NCBI RefSeq assembly: GCF_022012415.1
Contig: NZ_JAKLTR010000003.1
Span: 372,001 to 436,000, forward strand
From: Terrimonas ginsenosidimutans
Lineage (GTDB): Bacteria; Bacteroidota; Bacteroidia; Chitinophagales; Chitinophagaceae
DNA length: 64,000 nt
Direction: 5' to 3'
Part shown: piece after piece, positions 1 to 8,143 of the stretch
Numbering within the stretch: position 1 is the stretch's first letter
How the letters are laid out: every line of letters begins with the position of its first letter
Program-made: the position numbers and the translations under genes
Notes under the pieces: model-generated
Database searches by the model: none
What the model was told of the DNA's origin: nothing
Seen by the model: only the letters and a program-made list of their open reading frames with translations

Positions 1-605
1 GTAATGCCCATATTGAATAATTTAGCTGCATTAGCGCGACCAATTCCCCAGATATTATTTAACCGGGTATGTTGTAAGGCTTCGCGTTGTTGATGCTGAG
101 TTGCAAGAATGGAGATGCAGCCAGTTATATTTTTGTTTTTTTTGGCGATGTGATTGGCCAGTTTAGCCAGCGTCTTCGTTGGCGCTACACCGATAGATAC
201 AGAAATGCCGGTCCATTGTTCAACGATTTCTTTCATTTCCCGTGCTGCTTGCTCCAATTGATCAAACGGCATTTCGGGCAGATCTACAAATGCCTCATCA
301 ACAGAATATACTTCCACCTTATCCGTTCCTGCGATAGCGCGTAATGTGTCCATCACCCGCATGCTCAGATCGCCGTATAGATTATAATTCGAAGAGAATA
401 CAGCTACATCATGTTTTTCGATCAAATGTCTCGCCTGAAAATAAGGCCCTGCCATTTCTACTCCAACTGCTTTAGCCTCATCGCTTCTGGATACAATACA
501 TCCATCGTTGTTGCTGAGTACAACAACGGGCCGTTTTTCCAGCTTTGGTTTGAACAGCCGCTCACAGGAGCAATAAAAACTATTGCAATCAACGATGGCT
601 TTCAT
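1..605 (-). CDS. umuC: UmuC-like Y-family DNA polymerase (partial, cut by window edge)
   Basis: Catalytic subunit of an error-prone translesion polymerase. The minus strand reads open from an ATG at 605-603 to the left edge, about 201 codons. The N-terminus MKAIVDCNSFYCSCE carries the first catalytic Asp. LSNNDGCIVSRSDEAK and YSVDEAFVDL are Y-family palm motifs with the catalytic Asp-Glu pair. VSIGVAPTKTLAKLANHIAK and NIWGIGRA, the helix-hairpin-helix of the thumb, follow. The C-terminal part is missing only because the window ends. It starts one base after the stop of the umuD-like gene, so the two are translationally coupled. Confidence 0.93.
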   Translation of the reverse strand, partial: MKAIVDCNSFYCSCERLFKPKLEKRPVVVLSNNDGCIVSRSDEAKAVGVEMAGPYFQARHLIEKHDVAVFSSNYNLYGDLSMRVMDTLRAIAGTDKVEVYSVDEAFVDLPEMPFDQLEQAAREMKEIVEQWTGISVSIGVAPTKTLAKLANHIAKKNKNITGCISILATQHQQREALQHTRLNNIWGIGRANAAKLFNMGI

Positions 606-606
606 A

Positions 607-1116
607 CTACCAGTTTGATGATTTGTTATCCTTTTTTCTATTATGCAAATGAAGTTGTAACGTGGAGTCTACCGGATGAATCACGCAGGTTACAACTCCC
701 CATGCCGAATAGGTATTGTATTCTCCTATTTCAATAGGTTTATATTTTTTATTTTCAGGGGAAAGGGTCACGCGATTGAAAGTTTGCTGAAATCGTCTGA
801 CAACTAACTCGCCATCCAAGGCCGCTACAATGATCTTGCCGTTAGTTGGCTTTATGCTGCGGTCGATGATAAGCACATCATCATCATTCAAACCTGCATC
901 CGCCATGGCATCTCCCCGCATGCGGAAAAAAAATGTCGCAGGCTTATTCATGATCAGTTGCTCATTCAGATCGATCCCTCTTTCCATATAATCATCAGCG
1001 GCCGCACCGAATCCAGTCGCATTTGCCGTTCTTATTTGCTGCTGAGAAAATTGCTTCGAACCTTTGTACGCCGCTCCATAAAATTCTTCTTCCATACTCA
1101 AACGTTTAATAAACAA
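607..1116 (-). CDS. umuD: UmuD-like S24 protein with both catalytic residues replaced
   Basis: Partner of UmuC. It aligns by eye with E. coli UmuD over its length: TGFGAAADDYMERGIDLN matches the cleavage region and following segment, MRGDAMADAG matches the GDSM box, and DGELVVRRFQ matches the region with the general-base Lys. The nucleophile Ser of GDSM is Ala (about residue 70), and the Lys of the VKK motif is Arg (about 107). The Cys-Gly cleavage site reads Thr-Gly. As seen it cannot carry out Ser/Lys self-cleavage. Start is a TTG at 1116 or the in-frame ATG at 1095; FIKRL resembles the E. coli N-terminus and favours TTG. Length (169 aa) is slightly above E. coli UmuD (139 aa). Confidence 0.85.
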   Translation of the reverse strand: MFIKRLSMEEEFYGAAYKGSKQFSQQQIRTANATGFGAAADDYMERGIDLNEQLIMNKPATFFFRMRGDAMADAGLNDDDVLIIDRSIKPTNGKIIVAALDGELVVRRFQQTFNRVTLSPENKKYKPIEIGEYNTYSAWGVVTCVIHPVDSTLQLHLHNRKKDNKSSNW

Positions 1117-1163
1117 GATGATTCAAAACCCGAAAAATAAAGTTAGTAAAAATAAAATTAAAA

Positions 1164-1178
1164 ACTAAATAATTTAGT
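1164..1178. promoter_or_regulatory. 15-bp perfect palindrome in the divergent umuD / 2H phosphoesterase intergenic region
   Basis: ACTAAATAATTTAGT has two 7-nt arms around one central A. It lies between the start of the umuD-like gene (minus strand) and the start at 1215 (plus strand). Size and position fit a dimeric repressor site controlling one or both directions, possibly damage-responsive. Role inferred; no regulator is identified. Confidence 0.4.
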
Positions 1179-1214
1179 AAGTTTATGCTAAGAAAATGAT
1201 CAAAGGAGGGAGTT

Positions 1215-1841
1215 ATGTTACAAGCGACAATTCAACAGAGGAGGCCGGGAGTAGCCTGGAAGGACTGGACAGACGTTTATAATACTGCGCCAGTCAGACA
1301 AGATGAGTTTGAATACCTGCTTGTTATACATCCGGATATGGATGTATACAGTAAGGTGCTGGCGGAAAGGCAATACTTTAATCAGCGCTATCCGGATAAA
1401 GAGAGTGTACGCTCAAAACCTCATATCGCTGTAGCTGGTTTTGTGGCCAGGGATTCGATGGAAGAAACATTGATCCGTTGGATTCAACGCGTTTGCAGCA
1501 CACATAAAAGCTTTGACGTAACGCTTAACAATTACAGCGGTATCCCGCCACATACTGTCTATCTGAGGGTTCAGGATCATTTGCCGTTCGATCTGCTTAC
1601 GCAAAAGCTGAATGTTATTGGTGAATATATTCAGTCTAATGGCTGCCCTCCGGTCAAATGGACTGCCCGGCCTCATCTTAGTTTCGCCGGTCAACTGGCT
1701 GAAGATGTCTATGAACGAGCTATGAGGGATTATTCTCAGCGATTTTTTTTTGAAACATTTACCGCATCTGAACTTGTATTGTTGAAGAAAATTCCGGGCG
1801 AAGCCTGCAAGATCATTAATATTTTCAGATTGATGCCTTAA
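1215..1841 (+). CDS. 2H phosphoesterase superfamily protein (2'-5' RNA ligase/LigT-like), first copy
   Basis: 208 aa. LigT-fold proteins carry two His-x-Thr/Ser-x motifs facing each other and act on 2',3'-cyclic or 2'-5' phosphates of RNA or nucleotides. Here the motifs are HIAV at about residue 70, where the usual Thr/Ser is Ala, and HLSF at about residue 154. One half-site is therefore weakened, while both His remain. A following gene encodes a second, intact copy 28 nt downstream, probably in the same operon. The gene starts divergently from umuDC. Start ATG 1215 follows AAAGGAGGGAG, a strong ribosome site for this genome. Substrate unknown. Confidence 0.75.
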   Translation: MLQATIQQRRPGVAWKDWTDVYNTAPVRQDEFEYLLVIHPDMDVYSKVLAERQYFNQRYPDKESVRSKPHIAVAGFVARDSMEETLIRWIQRVCSTHKSFDVTLNNYSGIPPHTVYLRVQDHLPFDLLTQKLNVIGEYIQSNGCPPVKWTARPHLSFAGQLAEDVYERAMRDYSQRFFFETFTASELVLLKKIPGEACKIINIFRLMP

Positions 1842-1869
1842 ATACATACATCATTATAAAAACGGTTTT

Positions 1870-2478
1870 ATGCAAAAAGATATTAGCACACTGTCAACCT
1901 ATCGCAGCAGCGAGTATTTGCTCGTATTAAATCCGCACGAAGAATTGCGTGACCGTATCGGTAAAGTGAAGCAGGAATTTGCAGAGAAATTTAAAGCACA
2001 GCAGGCTGTATGGAGCAAGCCTCATTTGACATTGGTCAGGTTTACGCAACTGGAAATGATGGAAGAGCGAATCCTTAACTGTCTCAAGGTAAAAGCGATG
2101 AGTCAGTATCCGTTTAAAGTAGAGCTTAAGAATTTTGGAAGCTTTCCTTCCCATAGTATTTATGTTACTGTGACAACTAAAGAGCCTATCAGGGAATTGG
2201 TGAAAGAGATCAAAAAGTCTCAGCGGCTTTTGAAGTTTGATAAAGAACATAAGCCTCATTTTATCGATGAACCCCATCTTACGATAGCCCGCAAATTGCT
2301 GCCATGGCAATATGAGCAAAGCTGGTTGGAGTATAGTAGTAAGAATTTTACAGGACGGTTCATTGCGGACGGAATGATCTTGCTGAAGAAGAGAGAAAAC
2401 GACAAAAGCTACCATATTCTGAAACGATTCGAATTTCAAAATCTCCCCGTTAATACAAAGCAAGGGGTTTTATTCTGA
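1870..2478 (+). CDS. 2H phosphoesterase superfamily protein (LigT-like), second copy
   Basis: 202 aa, a paralogue of the gene just upstream. Both signature motifs are intact: HLTL near residue 52 and HLTI near residue 136, each preceded by Lys/Glu-Pro, as in bacterial 2'-5' RNA ligase/cyclic phosphodiesterases. It starts 28 nt after the first copy and is likely co-transcribed. Known family members hydrolyse or form 2'-5' RNA linkages or open cyclic phosphates. The substrate here cannot be told from sequence. RtcB, which uses 2',3'-cyclic phosphate RNA ends, lies 14 kb downstream, so a shared role in RNA-end handling is possible but unproven. Confidence 0.8.
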   Translation: MQKDISTLSTYRSSEYLLVLNPHEELRDRIGKVKQEFAEKFKAQQAVWSKPHLTLVRFTQLEMMEERILNCLKVKAMSQYPFKVELKNFGSFPSHSIYVTVTTKEPIRELVKEIKKSQRLLKFDKEHKPHFIDEPHLTIARKLLPWQYEQSWLEYSSKNFTGRFIADGMILLKKRENDKSYHILKRFEFQNLPVNTKQGVLF

Positions 2479-2686
2479 GAGGAAAGGGTAAAAGAAATTG
2501 AAGACTGCAGTACCGCATTTGCTTGAATCCTTCTGCCTATATGTATTCTTTGATTGATTTACCCACCCTCTTGGTTTTTTACCACTTGATTGAAGCCGAT
2601 ACCGGATGGCTCTCTGCCAGGTGAATGCTGCTATCTTCTGTTTCGCGAGATGGTGCTTTGGATTATTGTCTTTTAATAAATTACTT

Positions 2687-3778
2687 ATGGATCCTTTTAG
2701 AACAAAGCCGAGGGAAAAGGAGGAGGCTGATCAGTATCTCCAGGGCCGTGGTGCACAAATAAATACAAGCAACAGATTTTTAAAGGATGAACTCACCCGT
2801 GAGCATATTGAGGGCATAGACGATTGGTCCGAAAATAACCTGCCTACACAGTACATAGAGCAACAGTCGCGCACGATCGTGAATAAGGTCGAGAGTCCGG
2901 ATGTTGGAATGGCGTATAGTATGAATCCATACGCCGGTTGCGAGCATGGATGCATTTATTGCTATGCGCGGAATGTTCATGAATACTGGGGATATAGCGC
3001 AGGGCTAGATTTTGAACAAAAGATAATTGTAAAAGTCAACGCTCCCGAGCTGCTGAGAAAACAGCTAATGCATCCCAAATGGGAAGTGATGCCAATTATG
3101 CTAAGCGGCAATACAGATTGTTATCAACCGGCTGAACAAAAATACCGTCTCACACGCGGCCTGCTTGAAGTCTGTAACCAGTTTAATCATCCGGTTGGTA
3201 TTCTGACCAAAAATTCGTGGATCATAAAGGATAAGGATGTGTTGCAGGAACTTGCGAAAAAGAAACTTGTGTCAGCAATGGTTTCCATCACATCCTTTAA
3301 TGAAGACCTGCGCAGGGTGATGGAGCCCAGAACTACCACTGCTAAACAGCGACTGAAGGTCATCGAAGAGTTGAGTTCCGCTGGAATAAGAATGGGAGTT
3401 ATGCTGGGGCCGATGATCCCGGGTCTGAATGATCATGAAATGCATAATATCATGAAGTCTGCCGCAGATGCAGGTGCGAAGTTCACGGCATATACTTTTA
3501 TCCGTTTAAACGGTGCGATAAAGCTGCTTTTTCATGACTGGTTATATAAAAACTTTCCGGATCGTGCTGATAAAGTCTGGCACCTGATCGAACAATCTCA
3601 TGACGGAAAGGTCAATGATTCCCGCTGGGGATTAAGAATGAGGGGAGAAGGAAGTATTGCTCAGATCATACAGCAGCAATATAAAAAGTTTGGGAAACTT
3701 TACAAGCTCAATGAAGATAGGTATGAACTGGATACCAGTATATTCAGAAGGCCGGGAGAACAGGGCCGGCTTTTTTGA
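2687..3778 (+). CDS. PA0069-family (SPL-like) radical SAM protein
   Basis: 363 aa from ATG 2687. Upstream in-frame codons to 2606 look non-coding, and MDPFRTKPREKEEAD is the more natural N-terminus. The radical SAM cluster motif is CEHGCIYC (Cys 85, 89, 92), followed by YARN. The set NPYAGCEHGC, ITSFNEDLRRVMEPR and GVMLGPMIPGLNDHE is typical of the PA0069/Rv2578c family, related to spore photoproduct lyase but of unproven substrate. It sits among DNA-repair-type genes (umuDC before, radical SAM/DUF4130 pair after), so a nucleic-acid lesion substrate is a fair inference. A terminator hairpin overlaps its last codons. Confidence 0.88.
   Translation: MDPFRTKPREKEEADQYLQGRGAQINTSNRFLKDELTREHIEGIDDWSENNLPTQYIEQQSRTIVNKVESPDVGMAYSMNPYAGCEHGCIYCYARNVHEYWGYSAGLDFEQKIIVKVNAPELLRKQLMHPKWEVMPIMLSGNTDCYQPAEQKYRLTRGLLEVCNQFNHPVGILTKNSWIIKDKDVLQELAKKKLVSAMVSITSFNEDLRRVMEPRTTTAKQRLKVIEELSSAGIRMGVMLGPMIPGLNDHEMHNIMKSAADAGAKFTAYTFIRLNGAIKLLFHDWLYKNFPDRADKVWHLIEQSHDGKVNDSRWGLRMRGEGSIAQIIQQQYKKFGKLYKLNEDRYELDTSIFRRPGEQGRLF
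3751..3776 (+). terminator. Intrinsic terminator overlapping the 3' end of the radical SAM gene
   Basis: Stem GCCGG (3751-3755) pairs with CCGGC (3766-3770), followed by six T. The T-run encodes the last codons and runs into the stop at 3776-3778, so the terminator is embedded in coding sequence. Confidence 0.6.
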
Positions 3779-3955
3779 TGATGCCGCTTGTGTTCGATTA
3801 TATAATGACTATGGGTTAATTATCCAATAAATACTTGTCGTTTTTTAACGCCAAGAAATTGTTTTTTTCCGTTGGAGGACGCATGCATCTGGTTCTATAT
3901 TTAAATCCTGAAACGATTAGTGAGATTGGTAACTAAAAGGATTTAAATATTTTAT

Positions 3956-4786
3956 ATGAAAGAAGATTTTTCACATTTAAGTAATGATGAGCGCATCCGT
4001 GCAGAGAACAGCATTTTGAAGATGAAATTGATGCTGGAAAAAGGAGCTAAGTTTTCAGAACAGAAGACTCCTCTTCCTGCGGAAATAGAACATGAATTCC
4101 TTAAGCATGTAATTGCCTTTGAAAAACAATTGGAAGACTATAAAATGGTCAGGGTTTTTGAGAAGATTGGGAAGCCGGATATTTTCAAAGCTGTTGCAGA
4201 ATTGTCTGAGGATGAATTCGAAGCCGCCTGGGCAGAGTTGAGTAATCATATGCGCAATAACGGTGTTACCCTGGATGCATGCAGCCCGAATATTTCTTCG
4301 AAAGAGCTCTACCGGTTTACGGTGGAAGAATTGTTTGAAAAAGAAATTGAAGACTTCAGTATGCCGGGAATGATGTACTGTTTTATTTATGATGAATTTT
4401 ACCCTGATCCTGTATATGATAATGGTCAGGCAGCACTCCATATAATAAGTAGCATACTTCGCCGTGATCTTGTCGAATACCTTCCGCATCTGCGCCAAAA
4501 AAGTGTACAGTTGAATGAACGGCAACCGTTGACCAACGAAGAATTTAGGTGGTATATCAATCAGTTCAAACAGGCTTATGAAGACATGGGAGAAATTGAG
4601 TTTGAGCAGGAGGATTGCAGCGTTAATGATAAATATTCTGTGGTGAGCGGTCAGTATAAACTTCGGGTATCACTACAAACAGAATATTTGCATCTTCAGG
4701 GGCAATGGACGGTGGAGTTTGAATTTGATGAGGAATTGGGATTTTGGTACATTTTCAATGTGCAGATAGAAGGAATTAACTTTTGA
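3956..4786 (+). CDS. Hypothetical protein, acidic, 276 aa
   Basis: Not recognised. An acidic, soluble protein without signal peptide or membrane segment. The N-terminal 70 residues are helical and charged (KMKLMLEKGAKF, FEKQLEDYKMVRVFEKIG). The C-terminal part, from about residue 175 (NEEFRWYINQFKQAYED) to VEFEFDEELGFWYIFNVQIEG, alternates helix and strand and could be an NTF2-like cone, but this is only a visual impression. Start ATG 3956 is preceded by an AT-rich stretch. It stands alone between the SPL-like gene and the next radical SAM gene, each about 120-180 nt away. Codon use is like its neighbours. Confidence 0.75.
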   Translation: MKEDFSHLSNDERIRAENSILKMKLMLEKGAKFSEQKTPLPAEIEHEFLKHVIAFEKQLEDYKMVRVFEKIGKPDIFKAVAELSEDEFEAAWAELSNHMRNNGVTLDACSPNISSKELYRFTVEELFEKEIEDFSMPGMMYCFIYDEFYPDPVYDNGQAALHIISSILRRDLVEYLPHLRQKSVQLNERQPLTNEEFRWYINQFKQAYEDMGEIEFEQEDCSVNDKYSVVSGQYKLRVSLQTEYLHLQGQWTVEFEFDEELGFWYIFNVQIEGINF

Positions 4787-4907
4787 ATAAGTCCGAGGGT
4801 TTTCCCGGATGGTTCCCAATTCCTCTTGAAACATATCAGTGGACCGTAACAGATATGGGATGCCGGCACCGGCTACTATATACTTTAGTTGCTTTTAATC
4901 CGTAAAT

Positions 4908-6161
4908 ATGAATACACGAACAATTGAAAAACTTTCAATACTTGCAGACGCTGCCAAGTATGATGTAAGTTGCTCCAGCAGTGGCAGTAAACGGAAAAAT
5001 GAGAACGGAGGATTGGGGAATGCGTCAGGCATGGGTATTTGCCATGCGTATACAGAAGATGGGAGATGTGTATCTCTTCTGAAAATACTTCTGACCAACC
5101 ATTGTATTTATGATTGCGCTTATTGTATCAGCAGGAAAAGTAATGATGTGCGGCGGGCGGCCTTTACGATAGACGAAGTTGTTGATCTGACAATAAGCTT
5201 TTATCGCCGTAATTACATCGAGGGCCTGTTTTTGAGTTCAGGGATATTCAAAAATGCAGACTATACGATGGAACGGCTAGTGAAAATTGCTCAGAAGCTG
5301 AGAACCGAACACCGTTTCAATGGATATATCCATCTTAAAGCAATTCCCGGAGCAAGTGAAGATCTGCTTCATCAGGCGGGATTGTATGCCGATAGGCTCA
5401 GTATGAACATAGAAATGCCCACCAGCGAAGGATTGGCTCTTCTTGCGCCAGATAAAAAGCGGGAAGATATGGTGCAGCCGATGAAGTATTTGAAGAAGGC
5501 AATAGCTGAAAACATAGATAGTAAAAGTGCTTCAAATAGATCCCGGTTATTTCTGCCGGCGGGGCAAAGCACGCAAATGGTCGTTGGCGCAACAAAAGAA
5601 ACAGATTGGGATGTGCTGGGTATCGCTACTGAGTTTTATCAAAAGATGAAATTGAAAAGGGTTTACTATTCGGGATATGTTCCTGTAAGCAATGATAAAA
5701 GACTTCCATCTGTAGGAACGCCCGTTCCTTTTATAAGAGAAAATCGTTTGTATCAGGCGGATTGGTTATTGCGCTTTTATGGATTTCGGGTGGGCGAACT
5801 TTTGTCCCCTGCCACACCTCAGCTGGAAATGGAAATAGACCCGAAGCTTAGCTGGGCTTTAAAGAATATGCAGGTTTTTCCGGTTGATATAAATTCCGCA
5901 GATTATCAGCTTCTCATAAAAGTTCCTGGTTTAGGTTTAGAGTCTGCGCGAAAGATCTGTACCGCAAGGCGTTTTGGCCGTCTTAATTGGGAGCATCTGA
6001 AAAAGATGGGAGTGATGATCAATAAAGTCAGGTACTTCCTTATCTGTGACAAGGACTATGAGCGGAAAGACTGGCAGCCCGAACAGATACGGAGTTTTAT
6101 ATTGAATGGAGGAGCAAGCAAATACAAGGCGGCTTTTTCTGCACAACTTCAATTGTTTTAG
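4908..6161 (+). CDS. Putative DNA modification/repair radical SAM protein (TIGR03916 type)
   Basis: 417 aa. Radical SAM motif CIYDCAYC (Cys 66, 70, 73) preceded by LLKILLTNH, then FLSSGIFKNADYTMERL and HLKAIPGAS. A helix-hairpin-helix near the C-terminus (LLIKVPGLGLESARKICTAR, about 330-350) suggests DNA binding. This architecture matches the family that is nearly always next to a DUF4130/TIGR03915 protein, and that partner follows here after one base. The chemistry is not established for the family; a role in DNA repair or modification rests on genomic association and the HhH domain. The stop TAG (6159-6161) is one base before the next ATG, indicating tight translational coupling. Confidence 0.9.
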   Translation: MNTRTIEKLSILADAAKYDVSCSSSGSKRKNENGGLGNASGMGICHAYTEDGRCVSLLKILLTNHCIYDCAYCISRKSNDVRRAAFTIDEVVDLTISFYRRNYIEGLFLSSGIFKNADYTMERLVKIAQKLRTEHRFNGYIHLKAIPGASEDLLHQAGLYADRLSMNIEMPTSEGLALLAPDKKREDMVQPMKYLKKAIAENIDSKSASNRSRLFLPAGQSTQMVVGATKETDWDVLGIATEFYQKMKLKRVYYSGYVPVSNDKRLPSVGTPVPFIRENRLYQADWLLRFYGFRVGELLSPATPQLEMEIDPKLSWALKNMQVFPVDINSADYQLLIKVPGLGLESARKICTARRFGRLNWEHLKKMGVMINKVRYFLICDKDYERKDWQPEQIRSFILNGGASKYKAAFSAQLQLF

Positions 6162-6162
6162 A

Positions 6163-6933
6163 ATGAAACAGGTTGTATATGATGGCAGTTTTGCGGGATT
6201 GCTTACTGCTATCTTTGAGGTATATGAGTACAAGCTCAAGGACGTGACATTATGCAGAGAGGGTGATTTTTCTCCTGCATTATTTGAAAAACATCATGTT
6301 GTTTATACGAACGAACAGAAAGCAAAGCGGGTGATGGCTAAGCTTAATTCGAAAATGTCAACGGCGGCACTGAGTCAGTTTTACAGATGTTTCCTGGCAG
6401 AGCTTTCTGAAATGGATAATTGTTTGCTACGATATGCTAAGTATACAGTGTCTTCTAAAAACTCCGTCGAGAATAATTATAGAAATCCCGACGTTTTGCT
6501 TGTACAGCAGATAAGCCGGAAAGTATATCGTGAAAAGCATCGAATGGAAGCTTTTGTAAGATTTAAATTAACTGGTGATGGATTATATTATAGTGTAATT
6601 CAGCCGGATTATAATGTGTTGCCACTAATACTTAAGCACTTTAGGGAAAGATATGCCGATCAGCGATGGTTGATCTATGACGTTCGTAGAAAGTACGGGA
6701 TCCACTATGACGGGTCTTCCCTGGAGGAAGTAAGTATTGACTTTGGATCTTCCTCTCAGGCATCAATTGTTGAGGAAAGGTCTTCTGTACTTGATGAGAA
6801 AGAAGAGCTTTGCCAACAATTATGGCAGCAGTACTTTTCCAGCGTCAATATTCCTGAGCGTAAGAATATGAAACTGCATATCCGTCACATGCCAAAGCGT
6901 TATTGGAGATATTTGACGGAGAAAATGGCGTGA
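6163..6933 (+). CDS. TIGR03915/DUF4130 putative DNA metabolism protein
   Basis: 256 aa from ATG 6163. An earlier in-frame ATG at 6106 lies inside the preceding gene and gives a non-homologous extension. The N-terminus MKQVVYDGSFAGLLTAIFEVYE is characteristic of the family. The C-terminal part (VEERSSVLDEKEELCQQLW, MPKRYWRYLTEKM) is the usual tail; part of the family resembles uracil-DNA glycosylase folds, and the middle VRFKLTGDGLYYSVIQPDYNVL fits that. Obligate neighbour of the TIGR03916 radical SAM gene directly upstream. Function presumed in repair or modification of DNA; no biochemical activity is known to me. Confidence 0.88.
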   Translation: MKQVVYDGSFAGLLTAIFEVYEYKLKDVTLCREGDFSPALFEKHHVVYTNEQKAKRVMAKLNSKMSTAALSQFYRCFLAELSEMDNCLLRYAKYTVSSKNSVENNYRNPDVLLVQQISRKVYREKHRMEAFVRFKLTGDGLYYSVIQPDYNVLPLILKHFRERYADQRWLIYDVRRKYGIHYDGSSLEEVSIDFGSSSQASIVEERSSVLDEKEELCQQLWQQYFSSVNIPERKNMKLHIRHMPKRYWRYLTEKMA

Positions 6934-7105
6934 GGGATGACAGGATATGCAGTCGTTTGATTCCTCAGTATGTGGTCAGGAGCAAGAAATTTTTTTCAGT
7001 GTATTCTTGTTAGATCAGCCTGACATACTCATAAATCTCGATAGCTATACTTTTTCAGTTACCGTTGAGAATGTATGCGTGGTTGAACCTGCGGAAAACA
7101 GAGGA

Positions 7106-7381
7106 CTAATTATTTCTTCCGGTTTCCAATTTTTTTCGACTAATAATTTGAGTAAGAAGCTTTTTCTCCTTTTTGATCTGTTGGCAAATGCCGATTATTT
7201 CGCGGGCATTGTCAGCAACGTTGAGCTTTTCGAGCGATGACTGAAGAAGTACTATTTTCTGTACGCAATAACTCTCCATTACTTCGAGGGAGTCCGCAAG
7301 GATCTCTGGCGCGAAAACCTCTGGTTTCGAATTGAGCGGGATGTTCTGGGTGTGTTTTCTGTTAGCCGGGTAATGTTTCAT
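7106..7381 (-). CDS. Small hypothetical protein, helical
   Basis: 91 aa on the minus strand, not recognised. After a basic N-terminus, the stretch from ILADSLEVMESYCV to ICQQIKKEKKLLTQIISRKK has the hydrophobic spacing of a two-helix or coiled-coil protein. That makes this strand more convincing than the overlapping plus-strand reading frame 6947-7240, whose composition is not protein-like. No clear promoter or ribosome site was recognised. It is convergent with the DUF4130 gene. Confidence 0.4.
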   Translation of the reverse strand: MKHYPANRKHTQNIPLNSKPEVFAPEILADSLEVMESYCVQKIVLLQSSLEKLNVADNAREIIGICQQIKKEKKLLTQIISRKKLETGRNN

Positions 7382-7586
7382 AAAAAAGGTTTAATGGTTA
7401 GGTCTCTTGATGCGCTGCAGTGCAGCTGGTGTTTCGGTTATAAAGGTGCGGGAGTGTGGGCCAGAAATCAAGCGATGCCCTACTGATAATTTTGCGTAGT
7501 TACTGATAAGGGAAAAAGTAGTTCTACGCATGAGTGACTGCCTGTGCTTGAATACCTTAGACGCGTTAACCATTAAAACTATCAAC

Positions 7587-8093
7587 ATGATTATTTCCAG
7601 GAAACGTCCTTTATTTCCGGGAGGCTTACTGCTGTTAGCCTCTGCATTCCTAATTTTGAACGCCTGCACTCCAAAAAATGAAGGCGGGGTTTATATCCCC
7701 CTCCCAAAAGATACTTCTGCCTTGGGAAAGATCGATCACTTTATTTCGGTAGAAGACATCAACGGATTCAGAGGTGGGTTTCAAGGTCAACGCGATTCGC
7801 TGGCACGCCAATTCCCAGGGCTGTATTTCCCGTTAAGTGAAACATTTAATAAACAGGCTTTGCTTGATCTGCTGAAAGATTCTACCAATGTCGGTGTGAG
7901 AATTTATTACGGAGTTAAGCCTGGCACTAACAGAAATGAGGTGCGTCTAATGCTTGTTGGTGTTAATTCGCAGGGGAAGGATATTTTTTATGATAAAGAA
8001 AGCCGTGCGGGAAGCTTAGCGACACAAGTGCCGCCAGGGGGTAGAATAGGAGGGGTTGAATATGGTCAGTGTGACCCGCCTTGCCTTCAATAG
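7587..8093 (+). CDS. Putative lipoprotein
   Basis: 168 aa from ATG 7587. A signal peptide with basic start (MIISRKRPLFP), hydrophobic core and lipobox LILNAC precedes the mature Cys, so the protein is probably lipid-anchored. The mature part has no domain I recognise; it ends in a short segment with two Cys (YGQCDPPCLQ). It starts the run that continues with a membrane protein and a two-component system 50 nt downstream, so it may be part of that signalling operon. An upstream in-frame ATG (7530) would put residues before the signal peptide and is less likely. Confidence 0.75.
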   Translation: MIISRKRPLFPGGLLLLASAFLILNACTPKNEGGVYIPLPKDTSALGKIDHFISVEDINGFRGGFQGQRDSLARQFPGLYFPLSETFNKQALLDLLKDSTNVGVRIYYGVKPGTNRNEVRLMLVGVNSQGKDIFYDKESRAGSLATQVPPGGRIGGVEYGQCDPPCLQ

Positions 8094-8143
8094 CACATAT
8101 CATCGGTTTAAAAATTCGAACCTGAAAATTTCAGCCTGCATAT

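Noticed and set aside
411-737. Plus-strand reading frame antisense to umuC and umuD
   Set aside because: It is the shadow of two clearly recognisable genes on the other strand.
6947-7240. Plus-strand reading frame of 97 codons
   Set aside because: Overlaps the more convincing helical minus-strand gene 7106-7381 and lacks a start signal.
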